From: Psychromicrobium lacuslunae
Lineage (GTDB): Bacteria; Actinomycetota; Actinomycetes; Actinomycetales; Micrococcaceae
Direction: 5' to 3'
DNA length: 64,000 nucleotides
NCBI RefSeq assembly: GCF_000950575.1
Contig: NZ_CP011005.1
Span: 930,001 to 994,000, forward strand
The notes beneath the pieces are model-generated. The model had not been told where the DNA came from and made no database searches. It saw nothing but the letters and a program-made list of their open reading frames with translations. This document shows, piece after piece, positions 27,351-36,020 of the stretch. Made by a program: the position numbers and the translations under genes. The stretch's first letter is position 1, and every line of letters starts with the position of its first letter.

Positions 27351-28682
27351 ATGTGGCAGTGGTTTCTTTCCATCAATGTCTTTGCAAAGTCCACGCTGAT
27401 TCCGGTCTACGCACTGGGCGGCCTACTGATTCTTCTCCTGATCCTTCGGCTGCCGATCCTTGATCGTGCCAAGCCTCAGAATGCATCCCGTACCCCGGGG
27501 ATAGGGCGCTGGCTGATCTGGGCTGTTGCCGCAGTAATATTGGGTGGTTTGATTGGTCTGCTTGTGCTTTGGTTGGTGCTGGTCGTTTACGACACCTTCG
27601 GCGGTCCGGTCACCCCTGAGACCTGGGGCTGGGGGATAGCTCTTTTTGCTGCCACCGGGCTAGTGATAGCTAATCTGTTTCGGACCCGGATTTGGCGTAA
27701 AGTGGTGGCGCTGCTCACCGTACCGTTCTTCCTGGTTGCAACCGCACTGGGCATCAACGCTAGCTTTGGGCTTAATCCGACAGTTGGGGCGATGCTTGAT
27801 ATCTCGCTGGAACCCCAGATTTCGCTGACAAAACCTAACGATGCGCCTGATCCTAAACAGCCGCTCTGGAAGACCTGGAAGGCACCAGCAAATATGCCAG
27901 CCGTGGGTAAAACCGGGGTGGTGTATATCGAACCGAAGGTCTCCGGCTTCAAGGCACGCCCAGCTGGAGTTTATCTACCGCCCGCCGCGCTCACCGAGAA
28001 TCCTCCGAAGCTGCCTTTTTATTTGCTCATGATGGGGCAGCCAGGCCGCCCTGATCCGCATTACGTCGAAGGTATTTTCAACGATTTTGCTAAGCAGCAT
28101 CACGGTCTTGCGCCGATCGTGCTGGTGGCGGACCAAGTGGGGCCGGCCCAAGCCGATACGCTTTGCGTCAACAGTGCCAAATTTGGCAGAGTGGAAGATT
28201 ACATCGCCAAGGATGTGGTGAGCTGGGCTCGGCAGAATCTGAACATTCTCGCCGAGCGAAAGTACTGGACGGTAGCGGGCTATTCCAACGGGGGGCAATG
28301 TGCCATCTCTTTCGCCGCAAAATATCCTGCCACTTGGGGCAATGTGGTGGACATCTCTGGTGAGGAATTCCCCGGAGCGGAGCAGCCAGCAGCCAATTTG
28401 GCGAATATCTTCAACGGTGACCAGGCCGCATACGATGCCGAAAAGCCAATTAACATCATGGCGAAGCAACATTATCCGGACACCCATGCGGTGTTCACGG
28501 TAGGGTCCGATGATTCACTATATGTTGCCCAGGCTAAACGTGTCTCACAGGCAGCGAAAGCCGCTGGAATGGTGGTCGACTATCACGAGGTACCTAATGG
28601 CGGGCACTTGATTGCGGCCCTCGCGGGCGGACTCAAGCGTGGTCTGCAGGTGCTCAATCAGCGCTGGGGGCTGAGCCCGTGA
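27351..28682 (+). CDS. Membrane-anchored alpha/beta-hydrolase (esterase-like)
   Basis: 443 residues. Around four hydrophobic segments occupy residues 1-150, followed by an extracellular-type alpha/beta-hydrolase domain with the nucleophile elbow GYSNGGQ (Ser in GxSxG) and ISGEEFPG. A possible catalytic Asp lies in VGSDDSLYV and a His in VPNGGHLIAAL. The fold and layout resemble the esterase/antigen 85-like group, but mycolic acids are not expected in this host, so the substrate is unknown. AAAGGGA ribosome-binding site before the ATG. It converges on rbpA with a strong shared terminator. Confidence 0.85.
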   Translation: MWQWFLSINVFAKSTLIPVYALGGLLILLLILRLPILDRAKPQNASRTPGIGRWLIWAVAAVILGGLIGLLVLWLVLVVYDTFGGPVTPETWGWGIALFAATGLVIANLFRTRIWRKVVALLTVPFFLVATALGINASFGLNPTVGAMLDISLEPQISLTKPNDAPDPKQPLWKTWKAPANMPAVGKTGVVYIEPKVSGFKARPAGVYLPPAALTENPPKLPFYLLMMGQPGRPDPHYVEGIFNDFAKQHHGLAPIVLVADQVGPAQADTLCVNSAKFGRVEDYIAKDVVSWARQNLNILAERKYWTVAGYSNGGQCAISFAAKYPATWGNVVDISGEEFPGAEQPAANLANIFNGDQAAYDAEKPINIMAKQHYPDTHAVFTVGSDDSLYVAQAKRVSQAAKAAGMVVDYHEVPNGGHLIAALAGGLKRGLQVLNQRWGLSP

Positions 28683-28743
28683 AGCGAGCAGGTAAAAGGC
28701 TGCCAGGCCATGAGTAAATAGCCCGGGGAGCTGAGCAACAGCG

Positions 28744-28791
28744 AAAAAGGAGGGTGGGCAGAACCAACTGGTTCTGCCCACCCTCCTTTTT
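28744..28791. terminator. Strong bidirectional rho-independent terminator
   Basis: A perfect 23-bp stem (28744-28766 with 28769-28791) around a two-base spacer, GC-rich in the middle, with five A at one end and five T at the other. It serves both the esterase gene and the convergent rbpA. Confidence 0.95.
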
Positions 28792-28795
28792 AGGG

Positions 28796-29149
28796 CTACT
28801 TACTGGCCTTGACTCGTTCTCCGCGACGTTCGCGCAGAATGTTCAGCCGATCTTCCAGGATTGTCTCAAGCTCTGGAACAGTACGCCGTTCCAGCAACAT
28901 ATCCCAGTGCGTGCGGATCGGCTTCTCGGAAGAATCGATCGGCTTCTCGCCGTCAACCAGTACCGCTTCCTTACCTGTTTTGGAAACCCAAACGGGAGGG
29001 ATCTCGGCTTCTGCGGCGAAGGTAACAAAAACCTGCTCGCCATCATCGCAACGATACTCAACTCGCTGCCTTGGGGCCGGCTCGACACCCGACTCGGTCT
29101 CCATGCTCTGGGCACCTAGGCGCATGCCACGCAGACTGCGATCACTCAT
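28796..29149 (-). CDS. rbpA: RNA polymerase-binding protein RbpA
   Basis: Actinobacterial transcription factor that binds RNA polymerase and the principal sigma factor and stabilises the open promoter complex. The 117 residues include the N-terminal SDRSLRGMRLGAQS, the core RVEYRCDDGEQVFVTFAAEAEIPPVW and the sigma-interacting helix THWDMLLERRTVPELETILEDRLNILRERRG. Only one Cys is seen in the core, so a full zinc site is absent. The ATG at 29149 has GGGAGA upstream; an in-frame start at 29167 is less likely. Confidence 0.95.
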   Translation of the reverse strand: MSDRSLRGMRLGAQSMETESGVEPAPRQRVEYRCDDGEQVFVTFAAEAEIPPVWVSKTGKEAVLVDGEKPIDSSEKPIRTHWDMLLERRTVPELETILEDRLNILRERRGERVKASK

Positions 29150-29253
29150 GATTTCTCCCTTGCTCAAAAGCTTGCCTATATTTCAACGCATCAAGGCTGC
29201 TAAGTGTTCCTTGACGGGCCAGGGCAAGCTTCAATCATACCGGATGCCCGGGG

Positions 29254-30207
29254 TTATGCGCTGTGGTTGCCCGAGCTGCCTTGGTTGGGTAGGCCAAAGT
29301 CCGCGGAATCGGAACCAGGGTTGACCTGTCCCAGCACGCTGCCGATTCCCTTCAGGGCTTCGCCAACTTCACTGGGGATAATCCAGAGCTTATTCGAGGT
29401 GCCATCGGCCAGCTTGGGCAGCGTCTGCAGGTATTGGTAAGCGAGCAGTTTCTGCGTCGGATTGCCTTTGTGGATGGCGTCGAAAACTTTCTGAATAGCT
29501 TGGGACTCACCGTCGGCACGCAAAATAGCCGCCTTGGCGTCGCCTTCGGCCTTCAGGATCGCTGACTGCCGCTCGCCCTCAGCGGTCAGAATCTGGGACT
29601 GCTTAGTACCTTCCGCGGTCAAGATGGCCGCACGCCGGTCTCGCTCGGCGCGCATCTGCTTCTCCATCGAGTCTTGGATCGACAGTGGCGGATCAATCGC
29701 CTTGAGCTCAACTCGGGAAACTCGGATGCCCCAGCGGCCGGTGGCCTCGTCAAGCACACCACGTAGCTGACCGTTGATCTGGTCACGGCTGGTCAGCGCT
29801 TCCTCGAGGTTCAAACCGCCGACCACGTTACGCAACGTAGTGGTGGTGAGCTGTTCAACGGCTTGGATGTAGTTCGCGATTTCATAGGTGGCCGCTCGCG
29901 GATCGGTGACCTGGAAGTACACCACAGTGTCGATGGAAACCACTAGGTTATCCTCGGTGATCACTGGCTGCGGTGGGAAGGAGACGACCTGCTCACGCAA
30001 ATCCAGCAGAGGTAGCAGCCGGTCCACGAAGGGGATCAGGATGGTCAGACCGGGATTGAGTGTGCGCTGATACTTTCCCAATCGTTCGACCACGCCAGCC
30101 CGGGCCTGCGGGATAATTCGAACCGATCTGATCAGTACGATCACCACAAAGATGATCAGCACCACCAGCACTATGGTCAAAGCCACAGCACCTGCACTGT
30201 TACCCAT
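29254..30207 (-). CDS. SPFH/band-7 (stomatin/QmcA-like) membrane protein
   Basis: 317 residues: one N-terminal membrane helix (about 7-29), the SPFH domain beginning IIPQARAGVVERLGKYQRTLNPGLTILIPFVD, and an Ala/Glu-rich coiled coil with repeated AILKAEGD/QILTAEGE units (about 195-245). Such proteins form large oligomeric membrane rings that organise membrane domains and often act with an NfeD partner, which is encoded immediately upstream. GAGGGAA ribosome-binding site before the ATG. Confidence 0.95.
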   Translation of the reverse strand: MGNSAGAVALTIVLVVLIIFVVIVLIRSVRIIPQARAGVVERLGKYQRTLNPGLTILIPFVDRLLPLLDLREQVVSFPPQPVITEDNLVVSIDTVVYFQVTDPRAATYEIANYIQAVEQLTTTTLRNVVGGLNLEEALTSRDQINGQLRGVLDEATGRWGIRVSRVELKAIDPPLSIQDSMEKQMRAERDRRAAILTAEGTKQSQILTAEGERQSAILKAEGDAKAAILRADGESQAIQKVFDAIHKGNPTQKLLAYQYLQTLPKLADGTSNKLWIIPSEVGEALKGIGSVLGQVNPGSDSADFGLPNQGSSGNHSA

Positions 30208-30261
30208 GTTTCCCTCGTTTTCTCGTTGTTGAGTTAGTTGGAGCTAGCTGACAAGAGGAAT

Positions 30262-30753
30262 TTATAACCCCGTTGAAGCGGCAGGATAGCCGTGGTTGGG
30301 GGCGGCAGTTTCCGCGGTGACGATAGCAGTGGCACCGTCGATCTCGGTGACCACCACATTGCTTCCGGCAGCCAGAGTCTGGCCGCCACGGAACCTGGCG
30401 CTCCAGGTGTCACCGCCGATTTTGACCAGACCACTTTCTGCATTGACCGGTTCGACCACGACCGCAGCGTGTCCGATCAGCCGATCGACATTGGTTCGCA
30501 AATCCTTAGGGCCTAAACGTAAATGTCGCAGAGCGACCGGTCGGACAAAGAGAATCATGGCGAGAGCGACAACGCAGAAAATCACGATTTGCAGCCAGAA
30601 TTCCGCGCCCAGGAAATAGGAGATCATCGCGGCGAAGGCGCCGACCGACATGAGAATGAAGAATAGATCGAGGGTCAGCATTTCAATGCCGGCGAGAATA
30701 AGGAATACCAGCAGCCAAAGGGCCCAGCCGTTTTCGAATAGCCACTCGAACAT
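30262..30753 (-). CDS. NfeD-like membrane protein
   Basis: 163 residues with two to three membrane helices in the first 75 residues (WALWLLVFLILAGIEMLTLDLFFILMSVG) and a C-terminal OB-fold NfeD domain (LIGHAAVVVEPVNAESGLVKIGGDTWSARF). NfeD proteins partner with SPFH proteins in membrane-domain upkeep. It is 54 bases upstream of the SPFH gene on the same strand, so they form an operon. AGGAG lies six bases before the ATG. It is the short NfeD form without protease domain. Confidence 0.93.
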   Translation of the reverse strand: MFEWLFENGWALWLLVFLILAGIEMLTLDLFFILMSVGAFAAMISYFLGAEFWLQIVIFCVVALAMILFVRPVALRHLRLGPKDLRTNVDRLIGHAAVVVEPVNAESGLVKIGGDTWSARFRGGQTLAAGSNVVVTEIDGATAIVTAETAAPNHGYPAASTGL

Positions 30754-30896
30754 GGGAGTCTCCTGACCTCAGTAAGCTCTTCTTGTCAATCCAGCCTACT
30801 ACGGAAACGCCCCGGAAGTAGGGGAGAAATCGAGTTTGGCTAAGGAATGTAATAGAACTGAGAGCTAGCAGTTCCCCGGTGGACTCGCCGCCATGA

Positions 30897-32306
30897 TTAG
30901 ATCACCGCTTGCAGTGGCATTCTGCTGGGGGTGGCACCTACCGAACGAGAAGCTCGGAGCAGAGCTTGCACTCCCTCCGAGAGTTCCTCCCTGCGATAAG
31001 TGAAGGGTAGCCGGAGGAATCTCTCGAAGGCGCCTTCGAGACCGAACCTCGGCCCGGGTACCAAAGCCAACCCTTCGGCGCGGGCGGACAAGGCCAGAGC
31101 GGAGGAGGAAAGGGTCTCGGTGTTGATCCACAGCGACATCCCGCCGTTTGGTATTTGAACATCCCATTGCGGAAAATGTTTATGCAATTCTGTGACCAAG
31201 AAATCACGGCCAGCGCGCAGTTCCCGGCTGCGATTCGCCGCCATTAGCTCAGTCTCTCGGAGCAGGTAGATCGAGGCGAGCTGTTCAACTAGGGGAGTGC
31301 CTAGGTCCATTGCGGGTCTGTTCCGAAGTGCCCTGGCCAAAAGGTCTTTTGAGCCTCGGATCCAGCCAATCCGCAAGCCGCCCCAGGCCAGTTTGCCGAG
31401 CGAGCCGATGGTAACGATCCTGTTGGAGAACACCGCCATCGGAGGTAAGGCGCCGCGCTCAATGTCCAGATGAGCGGTGGTCTCGTCCACCACCAGGGTG
31501 GTGCCTTCCCGAGCAGCCAATCTAGCCAGCCGTTCACGATCTTCAACGCCCATGCTCGCGCCAGTGGGGTTCTGGAAGTCAGGCATTAGATACCCCATGC
31601 TTGGCGCGGAGCGCCTGATCAGCATCTGCCCCTCGGCAATGTCCCAGCCGCCCTCAGCGGTCACCGGCATAGCCAATAGCCGGGCGCCAGCTGCCATAAA
31701 GGTGTCAATCGCGTGCGGGTAGGTGGGATGCTCAATCAGGATCCGCTCGCCGGGCGAATAAATAGTCTGGGTGAGCAGGCTCAGGGCATGCTGAGCGCCC
31801 AAAGTGATAAGCACCTGATCAGGGGTAGTGGCCAGTCCGCGGTCAGAGTAGTGATCGGCTACCGCGGCTCTGAGTTCGGGTAGTCCCTGCATATCGAAGC
31901 CCTGGTGACTGAGATAATTGGGCAATTGTTCTACCGCGTATTGGTAGGCCGCAGGCAGCCCCGAATAGGCAGCTGAGGCGGCCTTGGTGAAGTCGAGGTC
32001 GAGTTCCTGTGGCAGTGGTACCACTCCGCGCTGGCCGTCCGGCAGCGCCAATGTCGATCCCGAACCTCGGACACTGCTCAAGTACCGCTCCTCGCGCAGT
32101 TGTGCATAAGCTGCCGCCACGGTGGTGCGGGAAACCTGCAGCGCCGCGCTCAGTTCACGCTCCGCGGGCAGTCGCGAGCCGCTCGCCAACCGGCCATCAA
32201 TCAGCATCACTCGAACCCGATCGGCTAAGGCCAGGTAGGCGGAGCGATGAGAACGCCATTCGCCAAGTTCGCGGGCAAGACGTCGGGCGGAGATCTGCGG
32301 GTTCAT
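30897..32306 (-). CDS. MocR-type GntR/aminotransferase-fusion transcription regulator
   Basis: 469 residues. The N-terminal winged helix (about 15-85; LPAERELSAALQVSRTTVAAAYAQLRE) is joined to a fold-type I aminotransferase domain. Putative PLP contacts are Asp in TLVVDETTAHLDI and the Schiff-base Lys in GSLGKLAWGGLRIGW. MocR proteins sense PLP or amino compounds and usually control a neighbouring gene; here the divergent neighbour is a YczE-like membrane protein. The ATG at 32306 has TAAAGT six bases upstream, so the transcript is likely leaderless. Confidence 0.94.
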   Translation of the reverse strand: MNPQISARRLARELGEWRSHRSAYLALADRVRVMLIDGRLASGSRLPAERELSAALQVSRTTVAAAYAQLREERYLSSVRGSGSTLALPDGQRGVVPLPQELDLDFTKAASAAYSGLPAAYQYAVEQLPNYLSHQGFDMQGLPELRAAVADHYSDRGLATTPDQVLITLGAQHALSLLTQTIYSPGERILIEHPTYPHAIDTFMAAGARLLAMPVTAEGGWDIAEGQMLIRRSAPSMGYLMPDFQNPTGASMGVEDRERLARLAAREGTTLVVDETTAHLDIERGALPPMAVFSNRIVTIGSLGKLAWGGLRIGWIRGSKDLLARALRNRPAMDLGTPLVEQLASIYLLRETELMAANRSRELRAGRDFLVTELHKHFPQWDVQIPNGGMSLWINTETLSSSALALSARAEGLALVPGPRFGLEGAFERFLRLPFTYRREELSEGVQALLRASRSVGATPSRMPLQAVI

Positions 32307-32312
32307 AAGTCC

Positions 32313-32318
32313 ACTTTA
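32313..32318 (-). promoter_or_regulatory. Putative leaderless -10 box of the MocR regulator gene
   Basis: Minus-strand TAAAGT, six bases before the ATG at 32306. Confidence 0.5.
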
Positions 32319-32354
32319 GGGCAGTGAACTCAATGTTTACAGGCCAGATTGCCG

Positions 32355-32383
32355 AAATTGGCTCTATTCGAGAGGGCCAATTT
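32355..32383. promoter_or_regulatory. Operator-like inverted repeat between MocR and YczE genes
   Basis: AAATTGGCTCT at 32355-32365 and AGAGGGCCAATTT at 32371-32383 are reverse complements apart from a two-base bulge. The site lies 17 bases before the YczE start and is a natural candidate binding site for the MocR regulator. Confidence 0.5.
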
Positions 32384-32399
32384 TTCTGATTCTTGAACT

Positions 32400-33071
32400 A
32401 TGAAGACTTTCCTCACCACAGACCGACTGGTCATTCGACTGATCAGACTGTTTGTCGGATTGGTAGCCTATGGCTTTGCCATTGCGCTGATGATCCGCGG
32501 CAGCATCGGTGCCTCACCATGGGATGTCTTCGGCCAAGGACTAGCTCACACCACGGGGCTCTCCTTCGGGCTGTGCACCATCATCATTTCCGCCGGGGTA
32601 CTGCTGCTGTGGATCCCGCTCCGCCAGAAACCCGGTTTTGGCACCGTGGCCAATGCGGTACTGATCGGAGTCTTCGCCGATGCCGGACTGGCGCTATTGC
32701 CGAGGCTGGACAATCTCTGGGCCCAAATTGGCTTATTCCTGACCGGGCTCGTCTTACTCGCCTTCGCCACTGCCCTCTACGTAGGAGCGAAGCTCGGCCC
32801 CGGACCGCGGGATGGCTTAATGACCGGTCTGGTCCGCCGCACCGGCAAGCCGGTGTGGATCATTCGCACCGGGATTGAGATAGTGGTGGTACTCATTGGC
32901 TTCTTGCTTGGCGGGGTAGTGGGGCCGGGCACAGTGGTCTTCGCTCTGGGCATCGGACCAGTGACTCAGTTCGCTTTCAGGTGCCTATTTGTAGACCTCA
33001 GAAAACCAGCCGAGAAACTCAGCGCGCAAGCGGCAGAATCGACGCCGTCGGTGCCAACCGAAGTGGCCTGA
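32400..33071 (+). CDS. YczE/YyaS/YitT-like integral membrane protein
   Basis: 223 residues with about five to six membrane segments and the conserved features of the YczE family: IALMIRGSIGASPWDVFGQGLAHTTG and ALYVGAKLGPGPRDGLMTGLVRRTGKPVW. Function is not established; many homologues lie beside MocR regulators, suggesting transport or control related to a vitamin B6- or amine-linked compound (inference). No ribosome-binding site is obvious; a GATTCT sequence lies six bases before the ATG. The 3' end overlaps the convergent methyltransferase gene by 53 bases. Confidence 0.88.
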   Translation: MKTFLTTDRLVIRLIRLFVGLVAYGFAIALMIRGSIGASPWDVFGQGLAHTTGLSFGLCTIIISAGVLLLWIPLRQKPGFGTVANAVLIGVFADAGLALLPRLDNLWAQIGLFLTGLVLLAFATALYVGAKLGPGPRDGLMTGLVRRTGKPVWIIRTGIEIVVVLIGFLLGGVVGPGTVVFALGIGPVTQFAFRCLFVDLRKPAEKLSAQAAESTPSVPTEVA

Positions 33072-33921
33072 ACGCCGAAATCCGCACCGCGGACTGCACC
33101 TGATAGCGAGAATCACCGAGGGTGCTCTTGAGCGCTGCTTCGCCGATATGGTGACCAGAAGGACCCATCATCACCAGGTCCGCAGCTTCGGTCGCGCTGA
33201 GGTCCAGCTGCCAACGCACTTCCTTCTCCTCGAGCAATTCAAAATGCTCGGCCAGGCCGAAATGCAAGATGGCGTGTTTCCCCGGTTGCTGGTGCAGTCT
33301 GCCCTCAAATTCGGGTAGCCCGGATAGATGCTCAGTGAGCGGCGTGACCACCAGCAGAAGCCCGTCGCTGCGCAAGACCCGGTGGTACTCAGCCGCGTTG
33401 CGGGGAGCGAAAACCACCACGATAGCGTCGGCCGTATTGGCTGCTACTGGCCAAGGTCGCCAGACGTCCCAGACCAATTGAAGGGTCCCCGGGTTGTCCC
33501 GGCTGGCCCGGCGTAGCGCCTCCGGGGACAGGTCAAGACCAATTGCCGCCCTCGAGCCTGCACCGTCGAGAAGAGATTTGAGGTAGTGGCCAATCCCAAC
33601 CCCGGCATCAATAAGGAGGGAATCTGGACGCACCGGCGGCGTCCAGCGCTCAAGCGTCGTGCTCAGCTGCTCGCTGAGCGGTGCAAAATGGCCTGCGCCA
33701 AGGAAGTTCGCCCTGGCCTGAATCATCTGCTTGCTTTCCGCGGTGAATTTACTCGGAGCGCCGCTGAGTAAATTCAGGTAGCCGTGACGCGAGAAGTCGA
33801 AACTATGCCCATTGGGGCAACGCACCCCGGGAGTTCCCGATTCGTTCAGGGTGAAATTTTCTGCGCAGAGTGGGCAGATCAGGGCGTTCAAGGAGGTAAC
33901 GGAAATTGGTGCCGATGGCAT
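33019..33921 (-). CDS. RlmA-type 23S rRNA (guanine-N1) methyltransferase
   Basis: A 300-residue SAM-dependent methyltransferase of the RlmA(I/II) family. An N-terminal zinc finger is visible (LICPLCAENFTL ... RCPNGHSFDFSRHGYLNLL), followed by LIDAGVGIGHYLKSLLDG (SAM motif) and IVVVFAPRNAAEYHRVLR. Family members methylate G745 or G748 in helix 35 of 23S rRNA; RlmA(II)-type enzymes in Gram-positives can reduce tylosin sensitivity. The C-terminal end overlaps the convergent YczE gene. Confidence 0.9.
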   Translation of the reverse strand: MPSAPISVTSLNALICPLCAENFTLNESGTPGVRCPNGHSFDFSRHGYLNLLSGAPSKFTAESKQMIQARANFLGAGHFAPLSEQLSTTLERWTPPVRPDSLLIDAGVGIGHYLKSLLDGAGSRAAIGLDLSPEALRRASRDNPGTLQLVWDVWRPWPVAANTADAIVVVFAPRNAAEYHRVLRSDGLLLVVTPLTEHLSGLPEFEGRLHQQPGKHAILHFGLAEHFELLEEKEVRWQLDLSATEAADLVMMGPSGHHIGEAALKSTLGDSRYQVQSAVRISAFRPLRLAPTASILPLAR

Positions 33922-33986
33922 GGCCTATATCTTAGTCGGCGCAAAGATTTTCTTCGCTAGGCACTGACCTGCCGGTCGACACTGGA

Positions 33987-33992
33987 TAGGCT
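33987..33992 (+). promoter_or_regulatory. Putative leaderless -10 box of the S9 peptidase gene
   Basis: TAGGCT, six bases before the GTG at 33999, with no ribosome-binding site. Confidence 0.55.
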
Positions 33993-33998
33993 CAGAAG

Positions 33999-36020
33999 GT
34001 GAAACCTGAACAGCTCTCCCTGATCCAAACGCTTTCCGCTCCCAGCCTGCATCCGGATGGTACGCGTGCCGTGGTGGCAAGTAGCCGGCCGGATTTTGCG
34101 GCGGATAGTTACGTCGGGCAGCTATGGGAACTTCGATTGGATGGAACCGCCGAACCGCGGAGGATTACCCGCGGTTTCAGGGATAGCGCACCGCAGTATT
34201 CCCCTGACGGTAGTGCACTGGCCTTTTTACGGGCTACTCCGGACTCAGCCGCGCAGCTCTACCTGGTTGAGGCGGCCGGAGGCGAGCCACAGAAACTGAC
34301 CGATCAGTTACTTGGTGTGAACAGTTTTCGCTGGTCTCCGGATTCCGCCAGCTTGCTCTTTTCGGCGGCGGTAGCCGAAGCCGGACGTTATGGCACCGTA
34401 ACCGGGGTGGATGCAGATGCCGAGGACCCACGGCTGATTACCGGGTATAAGTACCGGCTGAATGGTGAGGGCTTCACCGAGGACAAAGCCGTGCAGCTGT
34501 TCGAACTGACCGTGCCAGCGCTTGGTGCTGAGCCGCCAGTCGAACCACGCGCACGCGCTAAGCAAGCCGCTGCTGGCGCCGAGTTCCAGGCGGTACCGAT
34601 AGCCAGGCAACTCACTGAAGACCGGTTATCCCATTCGAACCCACGTTACAGTGCTGATGGTTCGCTGATTTACTTCACCGCTGAACGCTTGGATAGCGCC
34701 GACGGCTGCACCGAATTATTCTCAATGCCAGCTGAGGGTGGAGCTCGCCGTCAGCTTAGCAATCAGCCGTTCAGCGGTTTTTCGGTTTCTGCGGCCATCG
34801 AGTCCGCGGATGGCAAGTGGCTTTTTGCGCTCGCCGAGGAACTTGGCCCTTCCGGAACGGATTTTGTCGCCAGTCAGGTCGGGATCTACCTCAGCTCAAC
34901 AGCAGAACCGGGGAGGTGGCGCAGACTGACCGACGCGGAGTCAATGGATTTTGCCGAATCGACCGAGCTGGTTGCCTGCGCCGACGGGGGAGTGCTCGCC
35001 TTGGAGCGACGCCGCGGTGCGCAGCGTTTGGTCAAGGTGACCGCTTCCGGGGAGATTCAGATACTGGTCGATGAGCCACTGTTGGTGACCGGGGTGGCCA
35101 CGAACTCTTATGCCATGGTGCTAACTTTCACCGACGCCTTGAGCTTTGGCGATGTTGCAGTACTGAGCGAAGACGGATTGCAGCGACTCAGCGACTTCTC
35201 GGCGAGCTTGCGAGCAGAGGCGAAAATTGCCGTCCCTCGCGAGCACAGCTTCGAATCTGCCGACGGCTACCCGGTGCATGGCTGGCTGCTTTTGCCGGAA
35301 GGGGCCGGCCCGCATCCGGTGCTCTTGAATATTCACGGTGGCCCTTTTGCGCAATACGGCTGGGGGGCCTTCGACGAAGCCCAAGTCTACCTAGCGGCAG
35401 GATATGCCGTGTTGATGTGCAATCCACGCGGTGCAGCGGGTTATGGCCGCAGCCATGCACGGGCAATCAAGGGCGCGATGGGCAGCGTCGACCTTGCCGA
35501 CGTGCTGGGTTTCCTGGAAGGCGCGCTGGCTGCCTATCCCGAACTCTCCGCTGAGCGGCTAGGGGTAATGGGCGGCTCTTATGGCGGTTACCTTACTGCT
35601 TGGGCGATTAGCCAGGACCAGCGTTTCAGTGCCGCCATAGTGGAACGGGGATACCTCGATCCGGTGAGCTTCGTCGGCTCCAGTGACATCGGCTGGATTT
35701 TTCCGAGCGAATACAACGGGCTCGATCCAGTGGCTATTTCCGAGCAGTCGCCGATGGCTCAGATCGCTTCGGTACGCACACCGACTCTGGTGCTGCACTC
35801 GGAGCAGGACTGGCGTTGCCCACTCGAGCAAGCACAGCGATACTACGTAGCACTCAAAAAACAAGGGGTGGAAACCGAGCTACTGATCTTCCCAGGTGAG
35901 AACCACGAGTTGTCTCGTTCCGGTCGACCGCATCACCGGCGTCAACGATTTGAGCATATCTTGCGATGGTGGGCGCGCCAGTTGCCCAGTGCAGCTAATC
36001 CTGGGGAGAGCATCAGCTAG
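33999..36020 (+). CDS. Prolyl oligopeptidase family (S9) serine peptidase
   Basis: 673 residues: an N-terminal beta-propeller of WD40/TolB-like blades (for example APQYSPDGSALAFLR, SFRWSPDSASLLFS, NPRYSADGSLIYFT) and a C-terminal alpha/beta-hydrolase domain. The triad is Ser in MGGSYGGY, Asp in HSEQDWRCP and His in PGENHELSRSG. It is an acylaminoacyl-peptidase-like enzyme that removes residues from short peptides, probably in the cytoplasm as no signal peptide is seen. The stop overlaps the convergent def stop by four bases. Confidence 0.95.
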   Translation: MKPEQLSLIQTLSAPSLHPDGTRAVVASSRPDFAADSYVGQLWELRLDGTAEPRRITRGFRDSAPQYSPDGSALAFLRATPDSAAQLYLVEAAGGEPQKLTDQLLGVNSFRWSPDSASLLFSAAVAEAGRYGTVTGVDADAEDPRLITGYKYRLNGEGFTEDKAVQLFELTVPALGAEPPVEPRARAKQAAAGAEFQAVPIARQLTEDRLSHSNPRYSADGSLIYFTAERLDSADGCTELFSMPAEGGARRQLSNQPFSGFSVSAAIESADGKWLFALAEELGPSGTDFVASQVGIYLSSTAEPGRWRRLTDAESMDFAESTELVACADGGVLALERRRGAQRLVKVTASGEIQILVDEPLLVTGVATNSYAMVLTFTDALSFGDVAVLSEDGLQRLSDFSASLRAEAKIAVPREHSFESADGYPVHGWLLLPEGAGPHPVLLNIHGGPFAQYGWGAFDEAQVYLAAGYAVLMCNPRGAAGYGRSHARAIKGAMGSVDLADVLGFLEGALAAYPELSAERLGVMGGSYGGYLTAWAISQDQRFSAAIVERGYLDPVSFVGSSDIGWIFPSEYNGLDPVAISEQSPMAQIASVRTPTLVLHSEQDWRCPLEQAQRYYVALKKQGVETELLIFPGENHELSRSGRPHHRRQRFEHILRWWARQLPSAANPGESIS

